From Vibrio sp. BS-M-Sm-2 (GTDB taxonomy: Bacteria > Pseudomonadota > Gammaproteobacteria > Enterobacterales > Vibrionaceae), in assembly GCF_041504345.1 (NCBI RefSeq), contig NZ_CP167895.1, forward strand, positions 372,001-436,000: a DNA stretch of 64,000 nucleotides. Reading direction: 5' to 3'. Positions 25,711 through 35,727 of this stretch are shown piece by piece. The translations under genes were made by a program, and so were the position numbers. How positions within the stretch are numbered: the stretch's first letter is position 1; every line of letters starts with the position of its first letter. The notes below the pieces were generated by a model. That model was given only the letters and a program-made list of their open reading frames with translations, made no database searches and was not told the DNA's origin.

Positions 25711-26883
25711 ATGAAAAAGTTAGCGCTGATTTCGGTTGTCGGTTTAATTCTAACTGGCTGTGGCGGTAGTGACAGCAATAGCAATGGAAGCAACGATAAC
25801 AACACGCAAGCTCCATCAGCAATTCAAGGTACCATTGACTCTGTTTCTGGCAACACCATTGTTGTGAATGGCTATAGCTATCAAGTAGACAGCGCCACTT
25901 ACGCGGGTGAGGACGTGGCTATTGCAGACTTAGAAAAGAACATGATGGTCTCTATTTCATCTAATGCTCGTAGCGCTTCAGCTCACACTGGCGGGGCTCA
26001 AGTTGGTCTTGAACCGACCATCGTTGGTCTTATTTCAGACACCAACCACAATAATGGCACATTTAAAGTCAATGGCATCGCATTGACCTTTACAGATCTG
26101 TCACGTGAAATTGAAAATGGCGATTGGGTTATGGTCTCTTCTTTACCAACAGCGAATGCAGGTTACAAAGTACTTTCTGTTGTTAAGTTTGAGCACTCTA
26201 ACTTGACAGAATCCGTTGAAGTTGAAGGGCTAATAAGCGATTTAAATGAATCGACTTTCAAACTTGGTGCTAATCTAAGTGTTGATTATTCAATTGCCCA
26301 CATCGACAACGATGACAGCAGCAATGGATTATCTAACGGCCTTTGGGTTGAAGTCACTGGCTCAATGGCTGGCTCTCTATTGAAAGCAGATGAAGTGGAA
26401 GTCGAAGATTTTGATGAGATCGATAATGATACAGAAATTGAAGGTATTATTACTTGGGTAGCTAACGACAAATCATCATTTGATTTAAGCTACAAAGGTC
26501 GCTTTTTTATCAATGACAATACTCGTTACGAAGATGGTAACCAATCAAACTTGACCGTAGGTACAGAAGTCGAAGTAACAACGGAACAAGCTAACGGCGA
26601 AAATGTTGCTACCGAAATAGAATTTGAACACAACGATGATTCACAAGATTGGAATGATAATGACGTTGATTTTGAAGGTGAAGTTCAGAGCACCAATGAC
26701 GAAGCATTGAGCTTTGTTATTCAAACGTTCTCTGGCAATCAAACTATCTACGTTAACCAAAATACTCGCTATGAAGATGGTCTAAGTTTCGATACGTTAC
26801 ATGGTCAACGTATTGAGGCAGAAGCTTACAAGGTTAATAACCAGTACATAGCAAGCGAAATCGAAGCAGAAGACAACGACTAA
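25711..26883 (+). CDS. DUF5666 repeat lipoprotein
   Basis: The 390-residue protein carries a lipoprotein signal (lipobox LTGC, Cys 17) and a Ser/Asn/Gly-rich linker. Several ~65-70-residue beta-rich repeats follow, each ending in a pattern like TRYEDG...VEVT...ATEIE, as in DUF5666. The mature protein is very acidic. No function is established for this domain. It is transcribed away from the two-component system and may be its output or co-sensor. Confidence 0.8.
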   Translation: MKKLALISVVGLILTGCGGSDSNSNGSNDNNTQAPSAIQGTIDSVSGNTIVVNGYSYQVDSATYAGEDVAIADLEKNMMVSISSNARSASAHTGGAQVGLEPTIVGLISDTNHNNGTFKVNGIALTFTDLSREIENGDWVMVSSLPTANAGYKVLSVVKFEHSNLTESVEVEGLISDLNESTFKLGANLSVDYSIAHIDNDDSSNGLSNGLWVEVTGSMAGSLLKADEVEVEDFDEIDNDTEIEGIITWVANDKSSFDLSYKGRFFINDNTRYEDGNQSNLTVGTEVEVTTEQANGENVATEIEFEHNDDSQDWNDNDVDFEGEVQSTNDEALSFVIQTFSGNQTIYVNQNTRYEDGLSFDTLHGQRIEAEAYKVNNQYIASEIEAEDND

Positions 26884-26913
26884 CGCATAGAACATCCTTG
26901 TTATTGAATTCAG

Positions 26914-26941
26914 AAGCCATGCTCTACGCATGGCTTTTTTG
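26914..26941 (+). terminator. Terminator after the DUF5666 gene
   Basis: AAGCCATGC pairs with GCATGGCTT over a five-base loop, followed by a T run. Confidence 0.8.
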
Positions 26942-27033
26942 CATCAAAATATTCCAAACGACAGATGAAAACTACCTTTTTAATTATGTTACTGTTTGCT
27001 TATTAAAAGGCGTTTGATAAGGAAGCAAGCAGA

Positions 27034-27513
27034 GTGGTAATAAAAGAAGAGAATATACAACTCCGACTCGTTCCAAGTTCCGAATTCGAAGAACTGTTTG
27101 CGTTTGTTAAGCAGGGGCTTTTCATACACGTAGATAACGTTTTCGGCTGGGAGGACGACTTCCAACGTAAGCGACTTTTAAACGATTACCATCCCTCTTG
27201 GTTTCATTGGATATACCATAAAAACGAAAGAGTCGGACTCGTCTGCTTTAAGCCTTATGGAAACACATACCATATTCATCTGCTGATCATTTCCCCTCAA
27301 TACCAAGGTCAGTCTCTTGGTAAAAAAGCCATGTTACTCATCCACAACAAAGCCCATCAAGAACAACGAAACCAAGTCACTCTGTCGAGCTTTAGAAGTA
27401 ACACCAGCGCCATCAGTTTTTATCAGGCACTTGGCTATCAAATTGTTGATGACAGTGATGCTCACTTTATCACCTTAGCTGCAAAAGTTTATAAAATACA
27501 ACTAGATATATAA
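27034..27513 (+). CDS. GNAT-family N-acetyltransferase
   Basis: The 159-residue protein has the GNAT acetyl-CoA-binding pattern (HLLIISPQYQGQSLGKKAML) near residues 88-107 and the C-terminal SAISFYQALGYQIV motif. The start is a GTG with AAGGA 11 bases upstream. The substrate is unknown. AT-rich DNA follows for 247 bp with no other gene. Confidence 0.85.
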   Translation: MVIKEENIQLRLVPSSEFEELFAFVKQGLFIHVDNVFGWEDDFQRKRLLNDYHPSWFHWIYHKNERVGLVCFKPYGNTYHIHLLIISPQYQGQSLGKKAMLLIHNKAHQEQRNQVTLSSFRSNTSAISFYQALGYQIVDDSDAHFITLAAKVYKIQLDI

Positions 27514-27760
27514 TAATTACAATTGATAAGTATGTAAATTACAAGCACCAAACATTCACAATAGATATCACTCGCATATATAACTCCACTAGTTAGATAT
27601 GTCTCTAGAATAAATACTCCGGCTATTTCCACCACATTCCGCTTTGATACATTTCTCATCAATGGCATTCAATTTATAAATAGTCATATTTATCAATGAC
27701 ATTCTGCCAATTGATTCCAGAGTAGTAAATTTTTATCAATAACTTAATAGGAGAACTAAC

Positions 27761-30442
27761 ATGAATGGTCAACGTTCACTGTTAGCAGTGGCAATAGCCC
27801 TAGGGATAGCAGGATGTGGTAGCGACAGTTCAAATAGCTCCACAACTGATACTGGCGGTTCAACAGCAACTTCAGCGTCTTTAACAGCAAAGGCCGCTGA
27901 TGGCTATTTGGTAGGAGCCAATGCGTGTTTGGATCTAAACAGTAATAAAGTTTGTGATAAGGATGAGCCAAGTGCCGTAACGGGTGACGATGGTTCGTTT
28001 ACAATTGATAATCTAACTCAAGAACAACTTGAACAAGGTACTCTGTTGATCGAAGTGGTTGCCGGACAAACCATCGATACCGATAACCCAGGTGTCGTTC
28101 TAAGCAAGAGCTATCGCTTAACTGCGCCACCAAAATCCGCATTTATTAGCCCATTAACGACTCTGATTCAAAATGAAATAGAGAGTGGTTCTTCGTTAGA
28201 AGAAGCTAAAACAGCTATTCAAGAGAAGTTGGGGACAACTCTCGATTTAACGCAAGATTATATCGAAGCCAAAAACAATAACGACTTAGCCGATGCACAA
28301 AAAGCGGCTTTTGAAAACCTACACCGCGTTGCTCAAGTTACCGCTTCAGTCATGGCAGAGAACACGGATGCGTTATCAGAAACAGCAGCGGGCGCCGGTA
28401 TTTCTGTCGAAGCACTCACCGCATTAATTAATGAAGAAGTCACTCGAGTCCTCGAGGAAGTCGTAAAAAATATTGAAGCAGCTGGAGATAACTTCAACCC
28501 AAGCGACATTGCTGGCAGCATTAATCGCGATCACATCGCCATTGATGACTCTAATCTCGAAGATAAAATTAAAGAAAATGAGGCAAATAAAGGCTCTAAG
28601 CAAGCCGACCTCGCGAAGCTTATCAAAACAGACGGTATCAATTGGTTTGGCGGCGATAATGACACTGGCAAAGATTTAGTGGTTGCCTATGGAACATTGA
28701 AGTCTGATTCAGATAACTCAGTGACCGAAACCAGTTATATTTATGATTACTTTGCCGAGCAATTTGTTGAGTTTGAATATACCCCTGACACAAATAACAT
28801 GGTATTAAGTCAAAACGGTTGGGAAGCGAGCGATGATACCTTAACCAGTATCAAACCCAATAAAGATGGAAGCTTAACCCTAGAATCCAAAACCTCTATT
28901 TTTAACGAAGTCGCTAGTGCGAAGCAGTTAGATATAAGTGGCCTCAATGTACGCTCCATCATGGATCAAACGGACGATGAGAATGTATGGTCTAACATTA
29001 TACCAGCAGGTCTAAAGTTCCCTGACAACACAACCGCATACAAATTGTCTGTGGAAGATATCCACGACGACATTTATACCTTTTACAAAGGTGATTGGTG
29101 TGCAGAGTACGATCCAGAACGATATGCCGCACTCAATAACATGTGTAATGGCATTAGCGCCTTTAAGAATGGCAGCGATACATGGCTTGCTACCTTGGCA
29201 TCGACTATCGCAGAAGATGAATCAGATCGTCATGACACAGCGTCTAATAATCATGCTGATTTAATTCCGATGGCAGGCACGGAAAATGGCGATATATTCG
29301 CTCAACTATTGCCTAACGGTACCGTGATTTACTACATGAGAGCATGGGATTGGGAAGCTCCTTTCTCCAAACTTTCAGAACTCGGATCATGGAAAGATGT
29401 GTCTATAAATGACGAGCTATTACGTCAAGTGACGATTCCTGAATCTATCCACTCACAAGCTACTTGGTCTAACTACCAAAAAGAAGATAACTCCGCTTAT
29501 TTGTCTGTAGTCGAAGGCTTTGTACGTATTACCTTCAAAGAGATCGAAGAAGCTAGTAGTGAGGCTTATATCTTTGACGAAGCAACTAAACAGTTCATTT
29601 TGGATAACGCATTAACGCCACAGCCTCTGCACCCTCTGAACCTACAAGCTTGTCTCGACTCACTGCCGGATGCTCAGTTCATCGCTACAGCTAATGACGT
29701 CACGGTTTACGATGTGCAACGCACACCTATGTGGGAGCCGGAAGCAGTAACACAGAACCTAACTTATGAGTTTACCTACTTGGGTGACACTTTCTCTTGG
29801 CTGAATGATGTTACGTTAGTCACCGGACTTCCAAGTTGGATTTCTGACTTAGCAGGTAGCCTAGAAAAGACGCGTGTCGATATAAAAGATTCGCAAGGTG
29901 TTTTAATGGGGTATGAGTATTCATATAGCTCTGAAGATCACTATCTAGGTCAAGAGGGCTTTAACTCTGATGACTCACTAGGCTGGGGTTCGGCTAAGGC
30001 TGTGTTGCCACTGGCAATTGCTGATAATCAAAAGATTATCAATCAAGTGGTAGATTTCGGTACATCAACCAATGCACCGCTAACATCACAATATGACTAT
30101 GAGTATGACGAAGTCAGTGGTGAATTCATTGGTATTGAGTCTCCTGGATTAAGGACTGTATCTGTAGAAACGTCATTAGATGAAATTATCAACGGACGAC
30201 CTTACTTTCTGCCCACTTTCAACTACCAAGAAACCTACCTAGGTAAAGAAGAAGTTACTGTGCCTGCGGGTACCTTTGCTGCATGTAAAGTAACAAGTGA
30301 GACACAATTCGAAAATGACGGACCTCGTGACACTCAAACTGCTTGGCTTGCAAACCGAGGATCTATTAAGTCCATTCGAGAGGAACAATCTTGGAGTATG
30401 TCGATTAATATGGAAGCAACAAGCTTGCCGACTATTAAGTAA
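27761..30442 (+). CDS. Large surface-type lipoprotein of unknown function
   Basis: This 893-residue protein has a lipoprotein signal (lipobox IAGC, Cys 19) and a Ser/Thr linker. A ~90-residue module with an EF-hand-like loop (DLNSNKVCDKDEP) follows, as in other marine bacterial lipoproteins. Residues 100-270 are helical and Ala-rich, and the rest is beta-rich, ending in a domain with YLGKEEVTVPAGTFAACKV. A good GGAG ribosome site precedes the ATG. I do not recognise an enzymatic motif. It stands alone between terminators. Confidence 0.75.
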   Translation: MNGQRSLLAVAIALGIAGCGSDSSNSSTTDTGGSTATSASLTAKAADGYLVGANACLDLNSNKVCDKDEPSAVTGDDGSFTIDNLTQEQLEQGTLLIEVVAGQTIDTDNPGVVLSKSYRLTAPPKSAFISPLTTLIQNEIESGSSLEEAKTAIQEKLGTTLDLTQDYIEAKNNNDLADAQKAAFENLHRVAQVTASVMAENTDALSETAAGAGISVEALTALINEEVTRVLEEVVKNIEAAGDNFNPSDIAGSINRDHIAIDDSNLEDKIKENEANKGSKQADLAKLIKTDGINWFGGDNDTGKDLVVAYGTLKSDSDNSVTETSYIYDYFAEQFVEFEYTPDTNNMVLSQNGWEASDDTLTSIKPNKDGSLTLESKTSIFNEVASAKQLDISGLNVRSIMDQTDDENVWSNIIPAGLKFPDNTTAYKLSVEDIHDDIYTFYKGDWCAEYDPERYAALNNMCNGISAFKNGSDTWLATLASTIAEDESDRHDTASNNHADLIPMAGTENGDIFAQLLPNGTVIYYMRAWDWEAPFSKLSELGSWKDVSINDELLRQVTIPESIHSQATWSNYQKEDNSAYLSVVEGFVRITFKEIEEASSEAYIFDEATKQFILDNALTPQPLHPLNLQACLDSLPDAQFIATANDVTVYDVQRTPMWEPEAVTQNLTYEFTYLGDTFSWLNDVTLVTGLPSWISDLAGSLEKTRVDIKDSQGVLMGYEYSYSSEDHYLGQEGFNSDDSLGWGSAKAVLPLAIADNQKIINQVVDFGTSTNAPLTSQYDYEYDEVSGEFIGIESPGLRTVSVETSLDEIINGRPYFLPTFNYQETYLGKEEVTVPAGTFAACKVTSETQFENDGPRDTQTAWLANRGSIKSIREEQSWSMSINMEATSLPTIK

Positions 30443-30454
30443 TCGATAGGCAAC

Positions 30455-30487
30455 ATGAACAAGCCAATATGAATTTGGCTTGTTCAT
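30455..30487. terminator. Terminator hairpin after the large lipoprotein gene
   Basis: ATGAACAAGCCAA pairs with TTGGCTTGTTCAT over a seven-base loop; the T tail is poor (TCTTCCATT). Confidence 0.6.
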
Positions 30488-30557
30488 TCTTCCATTAGCC
30501 CTTTAAGCCAACATCTTCATTCACAAAACTTGATAGCAATTCCAGCTGAGCACTCCC

Positions 30558-31775
30558 TTAATTAAACGCTCTGGCAACACGGCCATTACTGCTCAATTCG
30601 TAATGACCAATATAAGCCGGGATAAATACCGATTGCCCTTTAGTAAGGCTTAAATGCTCGCCTTTCTGACTCACTAGCGTTAGATCATCATCGATTGCCA
30701 TTAAAATTTCAGCACCGCTTGTGATCACTTCTTCTTGCTGAGGGCGATGAAAGATATTGAAATCAAAATCACTGACAGGAATATCATAACTATCACATTG
30801 ACCCAGTTTTGAGGGCGCTAACAACAAGCGTTCGAACGGGATTGGCGTAAACTCTGTACACGCAACTAACTCAGCCACATCAATGTGTTTTGGCGTTAAA
30901 CCTGCTCGCAACACGTTGTCTGAATTTGCCATAATCTCGAGCCCAGTTCCCTTAATGTAAGCATGCGGAGTGTTCGCATTCAAATACATCGCTTCACCCG
31001 GGTTTAGTGTGATCAAGTTAAGAAGCAGAACACAAAACAAACCAATATCGTTCGGGTACTGATGGCTAAGCTCAGTAACCAAAGCAAACTCAGCTTGGTC
31101 TTGATGAGACTCTGCGTAAGTCAGAAGTTGCTCTAATGCTCGGTGTTTACGTTGGTCATCTAGAGTTAGCAGATCACGGAAAAACACTTCTAAGCCAAGA
31201 GAATCAATATTGTTACCAAACTCTTCAACCAAGCCAGCCAACTCGCTCGAATCCAATTTTCTGAACAGACCTAATATTTCATCGAATTCTCGAAAGCCAT
31301 TCATCGCTTGATATTCAGTGATCGCGTAAACCAATTCAGGTTTGTGGTTCGAGTCTTTGTAATTGCGATGCCCTGCGTTTAGGGGAATTCTTGCTTGCTC
31401 TTCTCTCGCAAAGCCAATTTCAGCTTGGCGCTTGTTTGGGTGAACCTGAACAGACAGCGCTTTTTCTGCTGCCAAGATCTTAAACAAGAACGGTAGCTCA
31501 CCGAACTCCTGCGCAATATCAGTAGATAGATAAGCGGGTTTATTCTTGTTAATCAGCTCAGATAGAGGTACCAAATGTTGGTCAAGCTTAACCATTGAGC
31601 AGCCCTTCGGATGCGCTCCCATCCAAACTTCCGCTTGCGGCTCTTGTGACTCATTCTTAAAGCCAAACAGCTCACGTATCGAAGAAATACTCCCCCATGC
31701 ATAATTTTGGATGGTGTTTTCCATTGGGAAAAATGAGTGTTCTGAGAAGTGGCTGAGTGACATGGCGTTTTCCAT
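30558..31775 (-). CDS. manA: Mannose-6-phosphate isomerase, class I
   Basis: The ~405-residue enzyme interconverts mannose 6-phosphate and fructose 6-phosphate. Type I features are IQNYAWGS near the N-terminus, Zn-ligand motifs QVHPNK and HKPEL, and NTPHAYIKG. Several Met codons could start it (31793, 31775, 31763, 31724); 31775 has a partial ribosome site (AAAGGG). The gene follows uhpC, but a gap of about 280 bp holds a copy of the uhpT upstream element, so it likely has its own UhpA-dependent promoter. Confidence 0.92.
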   Translation of the reverse strand: MENAMSLSHFSEHSFFPMENTIQNYAWGSISSIRELFGFKNESQEPQAEVWMGAHPKGCSMVKLDQHLVPLSELINKNKPAYLSTDIAQEFGELPFLFKILAAEKALSVQVHPNKRQAEIGFAREEQARIPLNAGHRNYKDSNHKPELVYAITEYQAMNGFREFDEILGLFRKLDSSELAGLVEEFGNNIDSLGLEVFFRDLLTLDDQRKHRALEQLLTYAESHQDQAEFALVTELSHQYPNDIGLFCVLLLNLITLNPGEAMYLNANTPHAYIKGTGLEIMANSDNVLRAGLTPKHIDVAELVACTEFTPIPFERLLLAPSKLGQCDSYDIPVSDFDFNIFHRPQQEEVITSGAEILMAIDDDLTLVSQKGEHLSLTKGQSVFIPAYIGHYELSSNGRVARAFN

Positions 31776-31853
31776 AGTGAGCCCTTTGAACATAATTCAG
31801 AGAGCTGATTTCTAATAACGTAAATAATTAGAAAGACTACAGAGAGCAGCTAG

Positions 31854-31941
31854 GACCCACATGAGATGAGGTCTTAGACGCAATAGGAAAAATTCTTAGA
31901 AACAGGTGAGATCGATGAAAAGCGTGAAAAGAGTCACATTT
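31854..31941 (-). promoter_or_regulatory. Element upstream of manA, similar to the uhpT upstream region
   Basis: On the plus strand this region contains GGTCTTAGA and TAGGAAAAATTCTTAG followed by AAAGCGTGAA...GTCAC. The same blocks occur in the same order at 37219-37303 upstream of uhpT. Both lie 65-215 bp before their start codons in the same orientation, so this is a candidate UhpA binding region. Confidence 0.65.
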
Positions 31942-32056
31942 GAATATCACGAGTAGAAAGCGCTGGATCAGATAGCTGCTTGTATCGCACTGGTTACAGC
32001 AGCGATACAAGCAACAATACAAACACCAGCGACTATCTTGTTATCGAGAAGGCTCC

Positions 32057-33409
32057 TTAAAAGCCAGAGCAAACCTCTGCACTTTTCTGAGGTGATTGAG
32101 CTTGTAGAAAAGGGAGTAGCAGTAAACCGATGACCGCAGCACAAGTAGAGATGGTAATGAAGAATCCACTCCAGCCATAAGTTTCTAGAACGAGCGCTAA
32201 TGGATAACCCGAGAGTGCTGCACCCATGTAAGCAAACAAGCCAACAAAGCCTGTCGCCGCCCCAGCAGAGTCTTTGTGCGAGCATTCTGCCGCCGCCATG
32301 CCAATAAGCATTTGAGGACCAAAAACAAAAAAGCCAACGCAAAATAGCCCAGCAGCTTGAAACACAAAGTTGGTTAAAGGCATAAGCCATAAAGCGGATA
32401 CCGAGAGGAAGATACCAATCGCAAACAGGATGTTCATTGGACCGCGGTTGCCACCAAACAGCCTATCCGATCCCCACCCAGCAACAAGTGACCCAACAAA
32501 GCCACCAATCTCAAACAGAGACAAAGCTGCGTTCGCATTGATCAAACTGTAATCGTGCTCTTCGGTTAAGTATAAATTACCCCAGTCGTTAACCGCCGTT
32601 CTTACGATGTAAACCAACACATAACTAAAGGCGAGCAACCAAATATACTTGTTGCTGAACACGTAGGTTTTCAGGATTTCTCGATAGCTTAACCCTTGCC
32701 CGTGGCTCTCTTGTGCCAACTCTAGATGGTCATTGCGCCACTTTCCTACCGTCGGAAGTCCCATGGTGGTGGGCTTATCACGCAAACGCCAACAAACAAT
32801 CAGACCAATAAAAACGCCAATCACACCCGGCCAAATAAACCCCGCTCGCCAACTGAATTGCAGCGTCAGATAACCCACAAGAATAGGAATTAGCGCCCCA
32901 CCCACGTTATGTGCTGTATTCCAGATTGCCCAGCGAAAGCCTCTTTCGGAGCGAGAATACCAAGTCGTCAATAACTTAGAACACGATGGCCAGCCCCAAC
33001 CTTGGAACCATGCATTGAGCACCCAAAGCAAGATAAAAACCGCCAAAGAACTAGAAAAGCCAAACGCTATATTGATCAAGCCTGTCGCGATTAAGCCAAG
33101 CCCCATGAAATAGCGCGGGTTTGAGCGATCCGATATCGTGCCTGAAATAAATTTCGATAAACCATAAGAAAGATAAAAGAGCGTGCCAATTAAGCCGATA
33201 TCACCTTTGTCTAAGCCAAGGTCAGTGATCATTGCGGGCGCGGCATAATTAAAGGTTTTACGAGTGAAGTAAAAACCCGCATAGCCGACATACATTCCTA
33301 TCATGATGTGGAGACGCCAGTAGCGATAACTCTGGTTGACTTCATCATCTGTTAGAGCATGAGTATTTGACGTTGTTGAGCGCAGAAATCCAAACATATT
33401 CGTTCTCAC
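32057..33409 (-). CDS. uhpC: UhpC-type hexose-phosphate sensor (MFS)
   Basis: The 450-residue protein is a 12-segment MFS member of the organophosphate:phosphate antiporter family. It keeps the two transport/binding arginine contexts (YFTRKTFNYA and YIVRTAVNDW). In E. coli UhpC senses external glucose 6-phosphate and activates UhpB. Its position after uhpB and lower likeness to UhpT support that role. The start is a GTG overlapping the uhpB stop (GTGA); an ATG four codons later is an alternative. Confidence 0.9.
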   Translation of the reverse strand: MRTNMFGFLRSTTSNTHALTDDEVNQSYRYWRLHIMIGMYVGYAGFYFTRKTFNYAAPAMITDLGLDKGDIGLIGTLFYLSYGLSKFISGTISDRSNPRYFMGLGLIATGLINIAFGFSSSLAVFILLWVLNAWFQGWGWPSCSKLLTTWYSRSERGFRWAIWNTAHNVGGALIPILVGYLTLQFSWRAGFIWPGVIGVFIGLIVCWRLRDKPTTMGLPTVGKWRNDHLELAQESHGQGLSYREILKTYVFSNKYIWLLAFSYVLVYIVRTAVNDWGNLYLTEEHDYSLINANAALSLFEIGGFVGSLVAGWGSDRLFGGNRGPMNILFAIGIFLSVSALWLMPLTNFVFQAAGLFCVGFFVFGPQMLIGMAAAECSHKDSAGAATGFVGLFAYMGAALSGYPLALVLETYGWSGFFITISTCAAVIGLLLLPFLQAQSPQKSAEVCSGF

Positions 33410-34902
33410 ACTTTAGGTAATGTAACGCTGATATTGGTACCCGAAGATGAGCCATTAGCGTTGATTGTCATCTTGCCGCCGAGCGCCTGAACACGCTCTT
33501 GCATACCGCGAACCCCCATTCCTTTAAGAAGATCTTGCGCTGTAAAACCAACGCCATTGTCTGTGATTTGAAGGTAAGCCTGCTCATCTAAAATCAGTTC
33601 AATTCTAATTGCGCTCGCTTGAGCATATTTATGGGCATTGTTTAAAGATTCTTGACACAGTCGGAAGAGAGTGACCTTGAGCGTGTCACTCAAACATGAA
33701 TAATCACCTTGCCAATTTAACTGGATATCAACGCCATGGTCCGAAAACTCCATCTCCCGAATAAGCTGTTCCACGGAATCTTTTAGATCAAGATCGTCCA
33801 ACATTTTAGGTCTTAGTTTTGTAAGTAGACGTTTGGTGGTGTCATAAACATTCAAAGACAATGACTCAATCGTACCCGCACAGCGAACACTCATCTCAGC
33901 CGCATCGACGCGTTTAATAATGCTTGCCTGCGTGCGAATAGCCGTGATGTTTTGGCCAATTTCATCATGTAACTCACGCGCAATATCACGACGAACCGAC
34001 TCTTCAGCCGTCACTAACTGACGAGAAAGGTTTTGATTTCTTGAGAGTTCGTTCCGCAATTTCAAATTAAGATCTTTCTGCTTTTGAACCGCTAAACCAA
34101 GCAATATACCTGTGATGGTTTGAGCAGATAGAGACAAGAGTAAGTCGGTAATTTCGAGTTTAGATGTTCCACTGTGAGCAGCAATCAATGCGACACTGTT
34201 TAACAGGGTCGCTAACAAAGCACCTTGCCACCCGTAACGAACCGCGAGCAAGATAATAGGGATCGCCATACAGAACGGGGCGAAGCGTCTTAGCTCATCA
34301 GGCAAACTGGTTTGTATCAAAATACTGGCGACCAACAAGACGCTGTATAAAGCGATGTGACGGATTTTGAACTCAACGACATTGTTGATTAAGTAAGAGC
34401 TCAGTGGCGCCCACTTGTTTTGGAATAGGTAGTTCCAGACTAGATAACACATCGGTACCAACATCAGTCCGCCGGTGATACTCACCAACCACACCATGTA
34501 AACAGCCGGAACATGAGAACCCACCACGGCAACGTTAATGAATGCTGTGACCATGATTAAGCTCGCCATCACTAACAAGTGACGATTCTGGTCACCAGAA
34601 TAATAACGCTTGGCAATTAGCGTAGCAGGAATACTCAATCCACTGGCGATGAGTATCGTCAGCCATTGAGGTTCATCAAGCAGTAGAGCTAAAGCAATCG
34701 CGAGCCCCCACTCTGCAATATAGATGGCAGGCCAATAGTGGGTGCGAGTGTGCAGCGTCATTCCCAGTCGAAGTGAAAACGGGAAAAGCAGAATGGCTAA
34801 CTCAGGGTCATTAATGAAATAGAAGGCAATAACCCATAAACAGAACCATGCACAGCCAGCCATAAAAACCCCACACAGGGAGGTGGCTAGGTAAGAACGC
34901 AT
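33406..34902 (-). CDS. uhpB: UhpB sensor histidine kinase
   Basis: This 498-residue kinase has an N-terminal MASE1-like membrane part with about eight hydrophobic segments (to ~270). A HisKA_3 dimerisation domain follows with the phosphorylated His in RDIARELHDEIGQN, then a HATPase domain (ITDNGVGF, GMGVRGMQERV). It overlaps uhpA by one base (TAATG) and uhpC by four. With UhpC it should phosphorylate UhpA when hexose phosphate is present outside. Confidence 0.93.
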   Translation of the reverse strand: MRSYLATSLCGVFMAGCAWFCLWVIAFYFINDPELAILLFPFSLRLGMTLHTRTHYWPAIYIAEWGLAIALALLLDEPQWLTILIASGLSIPATLIAKRYYSGDQNRHLLVMASLIMVTAFINVAVVGSHVPAVYMVWLVSITGGLMLVPMCYLVWNYLFQNKWAPLSSYLINNVVEFKIRHIALYSVLLVASILIQTSLPDELRRFAPFCMAIPIILLAVRYGWQGALLATLLNSVALIAAHSGTSKLEITDLLLSLSAQTITGILLGLAVQKQKDLNLKLRNELSRNQNLSRQLVTAEESVRRDIARELHDEIGQNITAIRTQASIIKRVDAAEMSVRCAGTIESLSLNVYDTTKRLLTKLRPKMLDDLDLKDSVEQLIREMEFSDHGVDIQLNWQGDYSCLSDTLKVTLFRLCQESLNNAHKYAQASAIRIELILDEQAYLQITDNGVGFTAQDLLKGMGVRGMQERVQALGGKMTINANGSSSGTNISVTLPKV

Positions 34903-35510
34903 TAGTACTGGTCTTGTGTAAACAGTTTCGCTAACTCGACGTTATTCTTAACATTGAGTTTGTCCATCGCATTGGCACGGTGTACATGCACCGTTTTATG
35001 GCTAACCCCTAGCTCTACGGCGATAGATTTTACATCGAGCCCTGTTGCCAATAACTGACACACTTCGCTTTCTCTGCGGGTGAGCTGATTTAAAGAGGCT
35101 TTATTCTTCATGGGTGTCGCAAGCTTTATGGCGATATCAGGCGTGAGATAACAGCCACCATTTGCGCTCGTGTGTACGGCTTGGATTAACTCATCAGGGC
35201 TACAGCGCTTGCTGAGATAACCTTTGGCTCCTAACTCTAATGACTTCTCAACCATCGCCGGAGAGTCATGAACGCTCAACATGATGCTGGCAATGCCAGA
35301 TGGAATCTCTTCCAATAAGCTCAGGCCACTTTCGTCCTGCATTGAGATATCCAAGATCACGACATCAGGGTGACAGCTTGGCAATCCTAGGCGCGCTTCT
35401 GCCGCAGAGTTGAATTCACCCACGACCGTAATATCAGCTTCAAGACTGAGTAATTGAGCAAAGCCAGATCGAACAATGACGTGGTCATCAACAAGCGCAA
35501 CATTAATCAT
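34902..35510 (-). CDS. uhpA: UhpA response regulator
   Basis: The 202-residue NarL/FixJ-type regulator has a receiver domain with D8/D9, phosphorylated D54 (as in E. coli UhpA) and a C-terminal LuxR-type helix-turn-helix (LTRRESEVCQLLATGLDVKSIAVELGVSHKTVHVHR). A TTG at 35522 would add four residues, but the ATG at 35510 gives standard numbering. It activates uhpT in E. coli, and here probably manA too. Confidence 0.93.
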   Translation of the reverse strand: MINVALVDDHVIVRSGFAQLLSLEADITVVGEFNSAAEARLGLPSCHPDVVILDISMQDESGLSLLEEIPSGIASIMLSVHDSPAMVEKSLELGAKGYLSKRCSPDELIQAVHTSANGGCYLTPDIAIKLATPMKNKASLNQLTRRESEVCQLLATGLDVKSIAVELGVSHKTVHVHRANAMDKLNVKNNVELAKLFTQDQY

Positions 35511-35531
35511 GATATTAACCAAAATTAAGAG

Positions 35532-35563
35532 TAAGAAAGAAAAATAGCCCCAACAGGAGCTAT
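35532..35563 (-). terminator. Terminator between uhpT and uhpA
   Basis: On the minus strand ATAGCTCC-TGTT-GGGGCTAT forms an eight-pair stem with one G-U pair, followed by TTTTTCTTTC. An additional inverted repeat TCTCACGTG/CACGTGAGA lies at 35620-35653. Together these separate the uhpT and uhpABC transcripts. Confidence 0.75.
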
Positions 35564-35727
35564 CTAAAATTAAGTTTATTGATAGAGATGATACTGAATC
35601 GAACTAACGATTGGTATGATCTCACGTGCTTTAAACCAATAAATCACGTGAGACTATCTACCCGAAACTCTCTTTGCGACCACAAATGCGCGAGAGCAAA
35701 TACACAAGAACAGGCTCACCAAACTCG

